A stretch of DNA of 40,289 nucleotides from an uncultured Opitutales bacterium (GTDB taxonomy: Bacteria; Verrucomicrobiota; Verrucomicrobiia; Opitutales; Intestinicryptomonadaceae), in contig CALXNZ010000022.1 in assembly GCA_944389885.1 (NCBI GenBank), positions 1 to 40,289 on the forward strand. The letters are read 5' to 3'. A program made the translations under genes and the position numbers. Under the pieces are notes generated by a model. That model was not told the origin of the DNA. It worked only from the letters and a program-made list of their open reading frames with translations, and did no database searches. This document shows, one piece after another, positions 26,794-35,806 of this stretch (its first letter is position 1; every line of letters starts with the position of its first letter).

Positions 26794-28328
26794 TGGAGAA
26801 TATCGAAAGCACTTCAACGAAGATAATAAAAAATACGTCCTTCCTCTATGTGCAGACGTGTTTCTCTATGATTTGCGGTTTTTTAGCGACAAGAGAACTT
26901 CTTGCGATATTCGGAGTAGAAGATTTTGGCATAGTCAATCTAATAAGCTCGATTGTCACGCTTTTCACGTTTTTATCGGGTTCAATGTCAACGGCCGTAT
27001 CGCGCTACATAAACGTGTCTTTGGCATGCGGAAGCAAATCTGAGTTAAAAGAGACATTTAACATATCACTCATAATATTCGCAATTATCACTTTGGTTTT
27101 AATATCCGGCTCCGAGACGGTCGGACTATACTTCATTAAAAATCATGTCAACCTCCCGTCCGATAAGATATCCGCAAGTATTGTTTTCTATCATTTCGCG
27201 GTATTCGGAACGGCCTTCAGGATATTATCCATACCCTATAGTGCCATGCTCATAGCAAAAGAGAATATAGGCTTATACTCTCTCATATTGGGAGCCGATT
27301 CTCTCATGAAACTGGCTTTCGTATTCCTATTATACCTGTCTCCGATTGAGAATATAGAATTTTACGGAGTATTGCAATTATTGCAATCCTCTATAATCTT
27401 TGCCTGCTATTTTGCGCATACACAGATGCATAACCCCGAGCTCCTAATATCCAGGCACTGGAATACGCCAAAAGCGCTGAATATACTCGTTTTCAGCGCA
27501 TTTACAATGATGTCAAATATCGTTGAGATCCTCAACAACATAGCGATAAACGTCATGTTAAACAATTTCTTTGGAGCGATGTTTAACGCTACGAGAGCTA
27601 CTGCAAATCAAGTAATGTCCGCTGCAGCGTCGTTGCCGAGCAATGTTATGACATCAACATATCCCCGAATAGTATCGCTCTGGAATACTGGACAACGCAA
27701 AACGTGCATCAACCTTTTTTTCAAAACTGAAAAATTCGGATTTTTCATATTGTATATAATTATACTACCCCTATTCCTCGAGGTTGGAGAGATTCTAAGG
27801 ATTTGGTTAAAAACAATTCCTCCGGACGCAGAACTATTCATTCGCCTTACACTTCTGATACCTCTCCTCGATTATTTCAATGTTCCAATCAGACAGATGG
27901 CGCAGGCAATAGGAAAGATAAAATTATACAATACTGTAAATTCACTGATAATATTGTTGCAAATTCCAATTATATACGTCGCTTTCAAGCTTGGGGCCCA
28001 AGCAGAATATTCCGTAATAATACCCGCAATTACATACTTAGCGGCTATATTTATACGCTCTTATCTGCTAAAAATTCTAACAGGCATAAAAATATATACA
28101 TTTATGAGGGCAGTTTTATTTCCCATATTTATCATATGTCTCCTCTCCGCAATCCCTCCCGCAATACTGTGCATTTTTATGGAAGATTCCATTGTGCGCC
28201 TATTCATAGTTTGCCCGTTAAGCCTTGTATCGTGTTCGGTATTTATAATTGCGATAGGCATGACGCACACAGAGCGCAAGTTGATATTTGAGACAATATC
28301 AGCACGCATAAGAAAGACTATCGGTTGA
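26793..28328 (+). CDS. Polysaccharide flippase (Wzx/MATE-like, MOP superfamily)
   Basis: A 511-residue inner-membrane protein with about 12-14 hydrophobic helices. The N-terminus (NTSFLYVQTCFSMICGFLATRELLAIFGVEDFGIVNL) is typical of Wzx-type flippases, with an early helix, a TRELL loop and the GVEDFGIVNL segment. Such proteins move lipid-linked oligosaccharide units across the inner membrane. The first codon overlaps the stop of the upstream GT. It ends five bases before the convergent O-antigen ligase-like gene, so the two transport and polymerisation functions face each other. Confidence 0.9.
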   Translation: MENIESTSTKIIKNTSFLYVQTCFSMICGFLATRELLAIFGVEDFGIVNLISSIVTLFTFLSGSMSTAVSRYINVSLACGSKSELKETFNISLIIFAIITLVLISGSETVGLYFIKNHVNLPSDKISASIVFYHFAVFGTAFRILSIPYSAMLIAKENIGLYSLILGADSLMKLAFVFLLYLSPIENIEFYGVLQLLQSSIIFACYFAHTQMHNPELLISRHWNTPKALNILVFSAFTMMSNIVEILNNIAINVMLNNFFGAMFNATRATANQVMSAAASLPSNVMTSTYPRIVSLWNTGQRKTCINLFFKTEKFGFFILYIIILPLFLEVGEILRIWLKTIPPDAELFIRLTLLIPLLDYFNVPIRQMAQAIGKIKLYNTVNSLIILLQIPIIYVAFKLGAQAEYSVIIPAITYLAAIFIRSYLLKILTGIKIYTFMRAVLFPIFIICLLSAIPPAILCIFMEDSIVRLFIVCPLSLVSCSVFIIAIGMTHTERKLIFETISARIRKTIG

Positions 28329-28332
28329 GGCT

Positions 28333-29607
28333 TTAACCCCGCCTAAGACTTGCCTCTGTAGAATCTGAACTCCGATAGAGAGAATAGATTATTACTATCA
28401 GGCACCAGGCTATGGCATTAGTCCCGAAAGCTCCAGATAATTGAGCCCCCACAAGCTGGTCTATCAAGATGAGACTTATCCAATAATGTTGCATTCTTAT
28501 CTTTATACTCCATGATGCCTTTATAAATGCCAACAATATAATTGCAAAAACGATCCAGCCAAAAAGCACCCCAAACATTACGAACCCGTCGATGCAGGCA
28601 TTATGCGAATAACTTATCACATCCAAATGCATACCTGTTATAGGATTTTCAAATATTCCGTTTATATAGTCGGAAAATAGGACATCGCGCCCGGACGAGT
28701 CCATATTATAAACGCTATTCGATATTCTGGTAGCCATAACCGGCGATATTATATGGATCAAATCGAGAATTTGCTCGAAATAAATGTACAAGATAAGCAA
28801 GCCGAATATAGACAATACAATGCCCAATATTAAGAAGCGGGTTCCTACGAATATCCATACAAAATAGGATACAAATAGCGACAATATGGGGCCTCTGCTT
28901 CCCGCTCTCAACAAAATATACGCTCCCAGGACAATAGGTATTATAGATAGCAATTTCCAAATTGGAGATCTGCATGTAAAAAATTTATAACAGGCCAGTA
29001 TTAACAGATGACCTCCAAAGCGCCCATACGATATTGGATTGAGGGCTAAGAATCCCGAACGCTGCGTTGCATATTCTCCGACTAAATCTTCTATGCCGGT
29101 CAAGGACACAAGAATAGACATGGTACACATCACTAAAGACCAATTCAAAAGTCTCGCATAGTCTATTTGCTCCCATGATCTTAAAATACTAAGCAGCGGC
29201 AATAACGTAAAGACGAACACATATGCCCACGCTTGAAAGAATCCGTTGGGCTTCTCGGATATTTCATATATTTCGAAATCCACCCTGGGTCGCAATCCCA
29301 AGTCGTACACAGCTCGCGTTATATACAATATCCAAAACAATAGCACAAGCCACATAATACCCGACATTTTCGGGAGGCGCGAACGTCCGCATAGGAACGC
29401 TAATCCGGCTATAAACGCGGCAAATCCCCTATACGGCCATGTGATAAAGCTCGTCCCAGTATTATAGTCAACAATCCCCGATGTAAAGCATGCTATAGAT
29501 TGATAGCCAAATAATATGAGAAAAAGATTCAGTGTGCAGACAAAACTCGAAAATGACAGTGGGCGCATCGTGTCTTCATCTGCAAGTCTAAGCGTTGTGG
29601 GATACAT
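28333..29607 (-). CDS. O-antigen ligase/polymerase-like membrane protein (Wzy_C family)
   Basis: A 424-residue membrane protein with about 10-11 hydrophobic helices. A central YILLRAGSRGPILSLFVSYFVWIF (residues about 228-251) carries the RGP..S motif of the Wzy_C (O-antigen ligase/polymerase) family, followed by a long periplasmic loop with SGRDVLFSDYINGIFENPITG and NACIDGFVMFGVLFG, also typical. It could be the polymerase of the repeat unit or the ligase that joins it to a lipid. ATG at 29568 is an alternative start. It lies on the same strand as wecB/wecC with a 169-base gap. Confidence 0.85.
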   Translation of the reverse strand: MYPTTLRLADEDTMRPLSFSSFVCTLNLFLILFGYQSIACFTSGIVDYNTGTSFITWPYRGFAAFIAGLAFLCGRSRLPKMSGIMWLVLLFWILYITRAVYDLGLRPRVDFEIYEISEKPNGFFQAWAYVFVFTLLPLLSILRSWEQIDYARLLNWSLVMCTMSILVSLTGIEDLVGEYATQRSGFLALNPISYGRFGGHLLILACYKFFTCRSPIWKLLSIIPIVLGAYILLRAGSRGPILSLFVSYFVWIFVGTRFLILGIVLSIFGLLILYIYFEQILDLIHIISPVMATRISNSVYNMDSSGRDVLFSDYINGIFENPITGMHLDVISYSHNACIDGFVMFGVLFGWIVFAIILLAFIKASWSIKIRMQHYWISLILIDQLVGAQLSGAFGTNAIAWCLIVIIYSLYRSSDSTEASLRRG

Positions 29608-29776
29608 AACTGAACTCGTAAATTCTTGGGTATTTTAGAACTAATATATTATTGGGGAACAAGGGATACGGCCGTTGCAAAAACAGTGAATAAATAACAG
29701 CTAAGCATATGTATTTTCAAGTTTATTTTCCCCCGACAAGAAAATCTTCATTTGGCGAACACCCAAAAAACAGCCC

Positions 29777-31021
29777 CTATTTAAAAAATCCTTTTGTATC
29801 AATAAGAATCTTACCGGAGAGCTCATCCGGAGAAATGGACGAGAATTGCTTATGGTCTACCAGCAATAATACTATATCCGCCTTGCTGACGGCCTCTTTT
29901 GGGGAAAAATTGGCATACCCCGCCAAGGTTAAAGGCATTTCTACAATATTCGGCTCAGATATAAGGACGACACAATCGTCAAAATGAGACAACGCCTCGA
30001 CTATCTTTATTGCCGGACTTTCCCGCACATCGTTTACATCTGCTTTAAAAGTAAGCCCAAGACACGCTATTTTAGGATTGTTTTTTTTGCAACGCGACAC
30101 CGCCTCAGCCACTTTAGCTATCACCCAACCCGGTTTGCCATCATTAACTTCCCTGGCGGCCCTCATAAGAGGCGTTTGCGATTCAGCGGCTGAAATGATG
30201 AACCACGGATCCACCGCTATGCAGTGCCCGCCTACTCCCGGCCCTGGATTAAGGATTTTTACGCGCGGATGCCGATTGGCCAAACGTATCAATTCCCAGA
30301 CATCAATACCGAGTTTGTCGCATACTATGGACAACTCATTTGCAAATGCTATTTGAACGTCGCGAGATGCGTTTTCAGTCAATTTAGCCATTTCGGCTGT
30401 TCTATCGTCCGTCAAAAATATTTCCCCTTTGCAAAAACTTTTATAAAGCTTACCTACTCTTTGCGACGTTTTAGGAGTCATTCCTCCGACAATTCTATCA
30501 TTGCCTACAAGTTCGCTCAACATGCGCCCTGGAAGAATGCGCTCGGGACAATGAGCAAACTCTATTGTAGAATAGTCAACCTCCGCGCTTCTTCCTATCT
30601 TATCGAGTTCGTCTTTCAGCCATTTCTTCATTTCGCCCGTGGTTCCCACAGGGCTTGTAGACTCTAATATTATACATTGTCCATCTTTGAGGACGGGAGC
30701 AATAGAACGTGTGGCGGCCTCCACAAACCCCATATCAGGAAGTTTTTTATTATGGTCTTTTTTAAATGGAGTGGGAACGGCTACAATATAATATTCTGCG
30801 GACTCCGGTTTTGAAGCTGCATTAAGATTTCCTGATTTCACGACCTTTGCAATCATGGCATTTATATCCGATTCCCCTACATGGCTTGTTCCGGAATTTA
30901 TCAGGGAAACGCGCTTCTCAAGTACATCTACTCCCAAAACTTTTTTACCGCTATCGGCGAATATCGCAGCCGTAGGGACTCCGATATATCCGAGGCCTAT
31001 TACGCATATGTCGTATATCAT
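29777..31021 (-). CDS. wecC: UDP-N-acetyl-D-mannosamine dehydrogenase
   Basis: A 414-residue enzyme of the UDP-glucose/GDP-mannose dehydrogenase family that oxidises UDP-ManNAc to UDP-ManNAcA with two NAD+. It has the Rossmann motif VIGLGYIGVPTAAIFA (residues 6-21), ESTSPVGTT, PERILPGR and the catalytic cysteine in GPGVGGHCIAVDPWF, a WecC-type active site. The start ATG 31021 overlaps the wecB stop codon (ATGA); the frame reaches upstream to 31309, but that part is a shadow of wecB. The product is a precursor for acidic surface polysaccharides. Confidence 0.95.
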   Translation of the reverse strand: MIYDICVIGLGYIGVPTAAIFADSGKKVLGVDVLEKRVSLINSGTSHVGESDINAMIAKVVKSGNLNAASKPESAEYYIVAVPTPFKKDHNKKLPDMGFVEAATRSIAPVLKDGQCIILESTSPVGTTGEMKKWLKDELDKIGRSAEVDYSTIEFAHCPERILPGRMLSELVGNDRIVGGMTPKTSQRVGKLYKSFCKGEIFLTDDRTAEMAKLTENASRDVQIAFANELSIVCDKLGIDVWELIRLANRHPRVKILNPGPGVGGHCIAVDPWFIISAAESQTPLMRAAREVNDGKPGWVIAKVAEAVSRCKKNNPKIACLGLTFKADVNDVRESPAIKIVEALSHFDDCVVLISEPNIVEMPLTLAGYANFSPKEAVSKADIVLLLVDHKQFSSISPDELSGKILIDTKGFFK

Positions 31022-32166
31022 AATGTTTCTTCCAATATTTTTCTTATTTTTACAGACGCAGTGCCGTCCCCATAGGGATTTTTTAGGGCGCTGCGCGCGG
31101 AATACTCGGCATCGTCTGATAATAACAGATTTGATTCCGCTACGATTTTCTCGACGCTTGTTCCGACCAATCTGCAAGTTCCGGCGGAGATTCCCTCCGG
31201 CCGTTCCGTAGTGTCGCGCATTACGAGTACGGGCTTTCCCAGGCTTGGGGCTTCTTCCTGAACACCGCCGCTGTCGCTGAGCACGAAGCGGCAGTTTTTC
31301 ATGAGACATATGAAATCCTCATATGATACGGGATTTATAAGTTCCACATTTGAATTGTTTCCCAAAAGCCTGCACACGGGCTCTCGCACATTAGGGTTCA
31401 AATGAACGGGATACAATATGCCGCAATCGCGATGTTTCTCAACTATTTGAAATATCGCCTTGCATATATTTTCAAAACCCGTTCCAAAGCTTTCACGCCT
31501 ATGTCCGGTCACCAGAATCCAGCGCCCGTTTTCTTCCATGAATTTTTTATAAAAATTATCCGATATTCCACAGGCTGCGGCAACATTCCCAAGCGATCTG
31601 CCGTCGCTATCGAGTTTCGATATCATATAAAGCAAGGCATCGACGACCGTATTTCCGGTTATATAACATTTCGAGCTCGGGATACCTTCCGCGACGAGAT
31701 TGGCCAATGAGAGTTCAGTCGGGGCAAAAGACCAATCGGCTATTGGGGACACGAGGCGCCTATTCATTTCCTCCGGAAATGGTGAATGCATATTGAAAGT
31801 ACGCAGGCCCGCCTCAACGTGGCCTATACGCACATTATGGTAGAATGCTGCTATGGAGCTTGCCAAAACCGTGGTAGTATCGCCCTGAACCAATATGGCG
31901 TCTATATTTTCAGTATTAAAGAAAGTCTCCCAGGCCAATAATATGCGCGCGGTGAGTTCAGAAAGAGTCTGTTTGGGACGCATTATATCCATATCATAAT
32001 CGGGTCTAATCCCGAACATAGATAATGCCTGATCGAGCATCTGGCGATGTTGCGCCGTAGAGATAAAGACAGGGCAAATACACTCCGACTTGCGAAGCTC
32101 CAAATAGAGCGGAGCCATCTTGATGACTTCAGGTCGAGTCCCCGCCACTATACCAACTTTCTTCAT
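31018..32166 (-). CDS. wecB: UDP-N-acetylglucosamine 2-epimerase (non-hydrolysing)
   Basis: A 382-residue GT-B-fold epimerase that interconverts UDP-GlcNAc and UDP-ManNAc. The N-terminus has GIVAGTRPEVIKMAPL (residues 4-19), followed by FISTAQHRQMLDQAL, VQGDTTTVLA, GHVEAGLRT, VTGHRRESFG and SDSGGVQEEAPSLGKPVLVMRDTTERPEG, the full set of family signatures. It is the first gene of the wecB-wecC pair with an ATGA overlap. Together the two enzymes supply UDP-ManNAcA. The TTTTTTAAG stretch before the start gives no clear Shine-Dalgarno site. Confidence 0.97.
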   Translation of the reverse strand: MKKVGIVAGTRPEVIKMAPLYLELRKSECICPVFISTAQHRQMLDQALSMFGIRPDYDMDIMRPKQTLSELTARILLAWETFFNTENIDAILVQGDTTTVLASSIAAFYHNVRIGHVEAGLRTFNMHSPFPEEMNRRLVSPIADWSFAPTELSLANLVAEGIPSSKCYITGNTVVDALLYMISKLDSDGRSLGNVAAACGISDNFYKKFMEENGRWILVTGHRRESFGTGFENICKAIFQIVEKHRDCGILYPVHLNPNVREPVCRLLGNNSNVELINPVSYEDFICLMKNCRFVLSDSGGVQEEAPSLGKPVLVMRDTTERPEGISAGTCRLVGTSVEKIVAESNLLLSDDAEYSARSALKNPYGDGTASVKIRKILEETL

Positions 32167-32426
32167 AAATTTTTTAAGCTATCTCAAGCAATAATCTTGT
32201 AAAGATTAAAATCCGCCAGACTTCCCAGCCGGGAAGTTCCTAATTTTTTATAAATCTACATTCCGCATCTGTGATATATAAACGTTTTGCAAGAGCAAAT
32301 GCCCGATAGGTTAAAACAAGGATAGGGAAAATTTGCTATTGCAATAAGCGCGAATATAAGAGATTGGATTATAAGAGTGGCCAATTAAAGCGCATTCCAA
32401 AGGAAGAAGGTACCAGACAATAATAA

Positions 32427-32450
32427 AAGCCGCAATGGAGCATGCGGCTT
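32427..32450 (-). terminator. Terminator after the initiator tRNA
   Basis: An eight-base stem (AAGCCGCA at 32427-32434, TGCGGCTT at 32443-32450). Read leftward it is followed by TTATTATTG. It lies eight bases past the tRNA 3' end. Confidence 0.7.
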
Positions 32451-32457
32451 AAAAAAT

Positions 32458-32534
<77 letters not shown>

Positions 32535-32635
32535 TCATTTAAATTGAAGCTGTATATTGAGAGCCTTTTTATTAAATATGCAAGCCTTTTATTTATTTTT
32601 CATGCAAATTTAACCGCAAAAGGCATATTGGCAAA

Positions 32636-33349
32636 TCAGGCTTGCGCTAAACCCCTCTCCCGAAAACTCGGAATACTCATATATTTTTTACTTTCGTCCC
32701 AAAGCCCCATCCCCAACAATAACTGCTTACAACAGAAATATGCCAGCTTGCTATCGTAGCTATCCGAAAACTTATGCGAATCGTCAAGGCCGATGGGAAT
32801 AGACTTTGCACAAAATCTTAAAACAAGCGGTATAAATATACTCGTAAACCAGAAGTGAGACCTGTCCAAATCGGAATCTCCGGTTATTTTCTCATATATT
32901 TTATAAAAAGCCAAAGCATCAGCTTTCAAAAAATAATTACTCTCACATTCTGACTCTTCCTCGTGCGACCATGGATTGCGCAATATTTCCCTGCACAACA
33001 TACTGTAATTCCATGTCCGCTGGGAAATATTCCTAAAAAAGTCGCAGAAATAATCTACAAGAGCGCATATAAACATGGCTTGCCCTTCCTTAGAGTCGAG
33101 AAGTGCCGCTTTCTTTTCATAAAAATCCCGTATGGGGCTTCCGCAACGGTTTGACTCAACAAACTTTGCGGTTTCGGCTAATAGAATCTCTCTCGACTTA
33201 AAATAATATGTGACGCGTGAAGGCGCAAACTTTGAACGCTTTGCTATATCCCTTATAGACACCTTCTCCGGAGATCCGCGCTCGGCAATAAGATGCGCAG
33301 TCGTTTCGAGAAGTACTAATTTTGCAATATCCCCCTTTTTCATTGCCAT
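32636..33349 (-). CDS. TetR/AcrR-family transcriptional regulator
   Basis: A 237-residue regulator. The N-terminal helix-turn-helix is typical: LLETTAHLIAERGSPEKVSIRDIAKRSKFAPSRVTYYFKSREILL (residues 13-57), in which the recognition helix leads into the YYFKSRE block. The larger C-terminal ligand-binding domain is all-helical and not assignable to a ligand. It lies 102 bases upstream of the initiator tRNA on the same strand, and 165 bases from the RyR-domain gene, which it could control, though no operator is obvious. It is longer than the common 190-210-residue members. Confidence 0.9.
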   Translation of the reverse strand: MAMKKGDIAKLVLLETTAHLIAERGSPEKVSIRDIAKRSKFAPSRVTYYFKSREILLAETAKFVESNRCGSPIRDFYEKKAALLDSKEGQAMFICALVDYFCDFFRNISQRTWNYSMLCREILRNPWSHEEESECESNYFLKADALAFYKIYEKITGDSDLDRSHFWFTSIFIPLVLRFCAKSIPIGLDDSHKFSDSYDSKLAYFCCKQLLLGMGLWDESKKYMSIPSFRERGLAQA

Positions 33350-33513
33350 CTCGTATAAAAAATCAAATGCCTAATCCAATTTTTTATGTTCTCTTTTTAT
33401 ACATTTGTCTCAATAATTACAACAAGAAAAATGAAAACATGGCCATATAAAAACGGGCCCTGCGTGCAATATGGACAAAAAGGCGAAATCTTCTTTGCGA
33501 AAATTGAAAACTT

Positions 33514-34995
33514 TCAACGATTTTTCTCCGAGTGGAGCGTCTTATATATATCGAAAATTATATCTACATTGTCGGAATCGTACTTTTTATAATCTTCATT
33601 AAAAGCTTCCGATATTTTCCCAAGCTCGTCAAAAGGAACCAAGCACGCATGTAATTTTCTCTCGGCATCTTTGTTCTCTGCAAGGATTTCACCATTCAAT
33701 GGCAAGACGTCCCATCCCGAAGAGTATAGATATGCGCACCAGCGCAAATGCTCTATTCTGGATAGATTAGCGTACAATTTGGGGCGACCGCGCAGATATG
33801 CCTTAAAATCCTCGGAATTTTTTATCCGGGCAAAATTTTCACGGCCTATAAGTTTTATAAAAGTGCTATTAAAATCCGCGACCGAAACGTTTGATCCCTT
33901 CTCGAATTCCGACATGGCAAGCCAATTCTTCATTTTCATAGGATCAGATTTCGAACTATTATAGTAGGCGTTTACGAATTTTCCGCCACTTCTAAAGGAG
34001 TCGTCTATTATGGCATCGCAAGTATAGACCTCGGATACGGATCCAAAATGCGCCACATTTGGAAAGTGTTCGGGCGATTCCGCAAAAAATTCCGACGGAT
34101 TCTCCATAAACGGAGCGATTGTCGTACGGGAGTTTCCGGAATTAGAGAGTTTCTCCTGCAGCAACTTCGTAAGGGCCGCGGACGCAGAATCGGACCCTAA
34201 GTCTACAATCACAAGCTCGAAATCTTCAAGTTTCGGAAGAATCGCATCTCCCGCGGAGGCGTAGGAATTTATGGCCTTAAAAGAGGCCGAAACATCTTTA
34301 AGGAATCCGGGATATTTGCGGGACAGCAGGGCGTATCTTGCATCGGACGCCACGTCGAAAACGCTGAGCCGGAAAGCGGATCCTTCAAATCGCCCTTGCT
34401 GATAGACCTTGAACAAGGCTTCGCGAGAATTTGGGGTGATACCCACCACCGCCACATTAAAATCCGATTTGGCCAATGCCGTTTCTTTGTCAAATTCTAT
34501 AAAATCGACCGGTTTGTATTTGCGGGATAGGGTGTGCGCGGCAAGACGCGAGAAATTTACGAGCTTTATATCGAAGTTTGCAGATATTTCCCTCTTGCGC
34601 CTCTGAAGAAAACTTTCAATATCCTCCCAGTTAGGAGCCATATACATTGTGAATTTGGCGATGTCTACATTTAGGCGTTTTGCGGCGTCCATCGCAAAAA
34701 ATGCCAGAGATACATTCCTATCGGCATTCTTGGAAAGAAAAAAGAATTTTACTGAATCCGCCGAAAATATGCGTTTAAGATCGCGCTCGGTCATCGATAT
34801 ATTTCCCGAATACGGCAGAGCCGCAGCACCGGTGCGGGCGGAGAAGGCCCTCCAGACGTCGCCGGAGAATCCTTGCTCCGGCCCGACAAATTCAATCGAG
34901 GAAGATGCAAAAAATCCGCGACTTACGGATTCCGCAAGCATTCTGTGCTCGGGGCAGTTGTCAAAGAAAACACAGCTCAAGGAATTATCCGGCAT
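33514..34995 (-). CDS. RyR-domain protein of unknown function
   Basis: A 493-residue soluble protein with two Rossmann-like parts (FNVAVVGITPNSREALFKVYQQG near residue 180, and DFELVIVDLGSD near 260) and a C-terminal RyR domain, NLSRIEHLRWCAYLYSSGW ... LVPFDELGKISEAFNEDYKKYDSDNV. The pattern EH.RW...GW followed by KYD..NV is the signature of ryanodine-receptor (RyR) domains in bacteria, which sometimes accompany ion-channel or NAD-binding modules. I chose ATG 34995 because GGAAGG lies about seven bases upstream; the frame reaches 35010. There is no signal peptide or membrane helix, so it is cytoplasmic. The function is unknown; a role as a nucleotide- or stress-sensing protein is speculative. 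Confidence 0.75.
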   Translation of the reverse strand: MPDNSLSCVFFDNCPEHRMLAESVSRGFFASSSIEFVGPEQGFSGDVWRAFSARTGAAALPYSGNISMTERDLKRIFSADSVKFFFLSKNADRNVSLAFFAMDAAKRLNVDIAKFTMYMAPNWEDIESFLQRRKREISANFDIKLVNFSRLAAHTLSRKYKPVDFIEFDKETALAKSDFNVAVVGITPNSREALFKVYQQGRFEGSAFRLSVFDVASDARYALLSRKYPGFLKDVSASFKAINSYASAGDAILPKLEDFELVIVDLGSDSASAALTKLLQEKLSNSGNSRTTIAPFMENPSEFFAESPEHFPNVAHFGSVSEVYTCDAIIDDSFRSGGKFVNAYYNSSKSDPMKMKNWLAMSEFEKGSNVSVADFNSTFIKLIGRENFARIKNSEDFKAYLRGRPKLYANLSRIEHLRWCAYLYSSGWDVLPLNGEILAENKDAERKLHACLVPFDELGKISEAFNEDYKKYDSDNVDIIFDIYKTLHSEKNR

Positions 34996-35150
34996 AAGTA
35001 AACCTTCCATGGGAGGCGCAAATCGGCGTCTCGTAAAGAGTGCCGAAATTAAACCGCAATGCCGCGCTATATGTCAATTCAATTCAGGGCCTATTAAAAT
35101 TTTACTGCGAGATAATTTCTAATTTTAGATCATTTTACGATAATATATAA

Positions 35151-35537
35151 ATGAAAAAGTTTTTATCTCTTATTTTATTTATTTTTGCATCGTCCTACAT
35201 GTTCGCCCAAAGCATTCCCGAAAAATCCACGGCGAACTTTTATCTTACTTCGCCTCAGGAATTTCTCGGCGACGAGGTAGAATTGTCAATAATAGCCGCA
35301 AAACCTACAAGCCATGCGCCGGAAAATGGGTTTGTATGCTTTGAATGCGCCACAGCCAATGGGACGGAATCAGGAGGAACGATTCTCGCCATGGTGCCGC
35401 AGTGGAAAGGACGCCAGTTTTTTGCGGATTACGCCAAGCCCGCTTCGGAAAAATCTAAAGCAAAATCATTGAAAGCGAGATTTGCTGTTTACACATGGCA
35501 AGACGGCTCGCGCGAATACGTTGTGATTTGCGACTAA
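35151..35537 (+). CDS. Small secreted protein of unknown function, 128 aa
   Basis: It begins with a clear signal peptide (MKKFLSLILFIFASSYMFAQ, cleavage after about residue 19). The mature part of about 109 residues is beta-rich (EVELSIIAAKP, GFVCFECATANG, RFAVYTWQDG, YVVICD) and contains three cysteines. I do not recognise the family. It has no operon partner: the RyR gene diverges on its left and the GH28 gene begins about 270 bases on. No Shine-Dalgarno sequence is evident. Confidence 0.7.
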   Translation: MKKFLSLILFIFASSYMFAQSIPEKSTANFYLTSPQEFLGDEVELSIIAAKPTSHAPENGFVCFECATANGTESGGTILAMVPQWKGRQFFADYAKPASEKSKAKSLKARFAVYTWQDGSREYVVICD

Positions 35538-35806
35538 GTGGATTATAGAAGCGTATCCTCTTGCACCCAAAACTGCCGTTACCATTTCAAAATGTAAAAA
35601 GCAGAAGGACAAGAGAAACAATCGACATATTTCCGTTAGAAATCCAGAATGGATATTAATGAAAAATAGTGTCATTTCTTTCTTGCGCCTTTTCGCAATT
35701 TATATTTTATCTCTTCTGAAAGCGAAGGCTTGCCATTGCACGTCTCAAATGTTTGAGCGGCATTGGTTGTGTTATCTATAAGATATAAATACAACGGAGG
35801 ATACAA

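Noticed and set aside
31022-31309. N-terminal extension of the wecC frame
   Set aside because: The extra 96 residues are arginine-rich and overlap wecB; the ATG at 31021 matches the family start and overlaps the wecB stop as ATGA.
32220-32237. Seven-base hairpin (ACTTCCC/GGGAAGT) upstream of wecB
   Set aside because: It is short and no transcript ends there in a supported direction; it may be part of the wecB leader but I cannot support a function.
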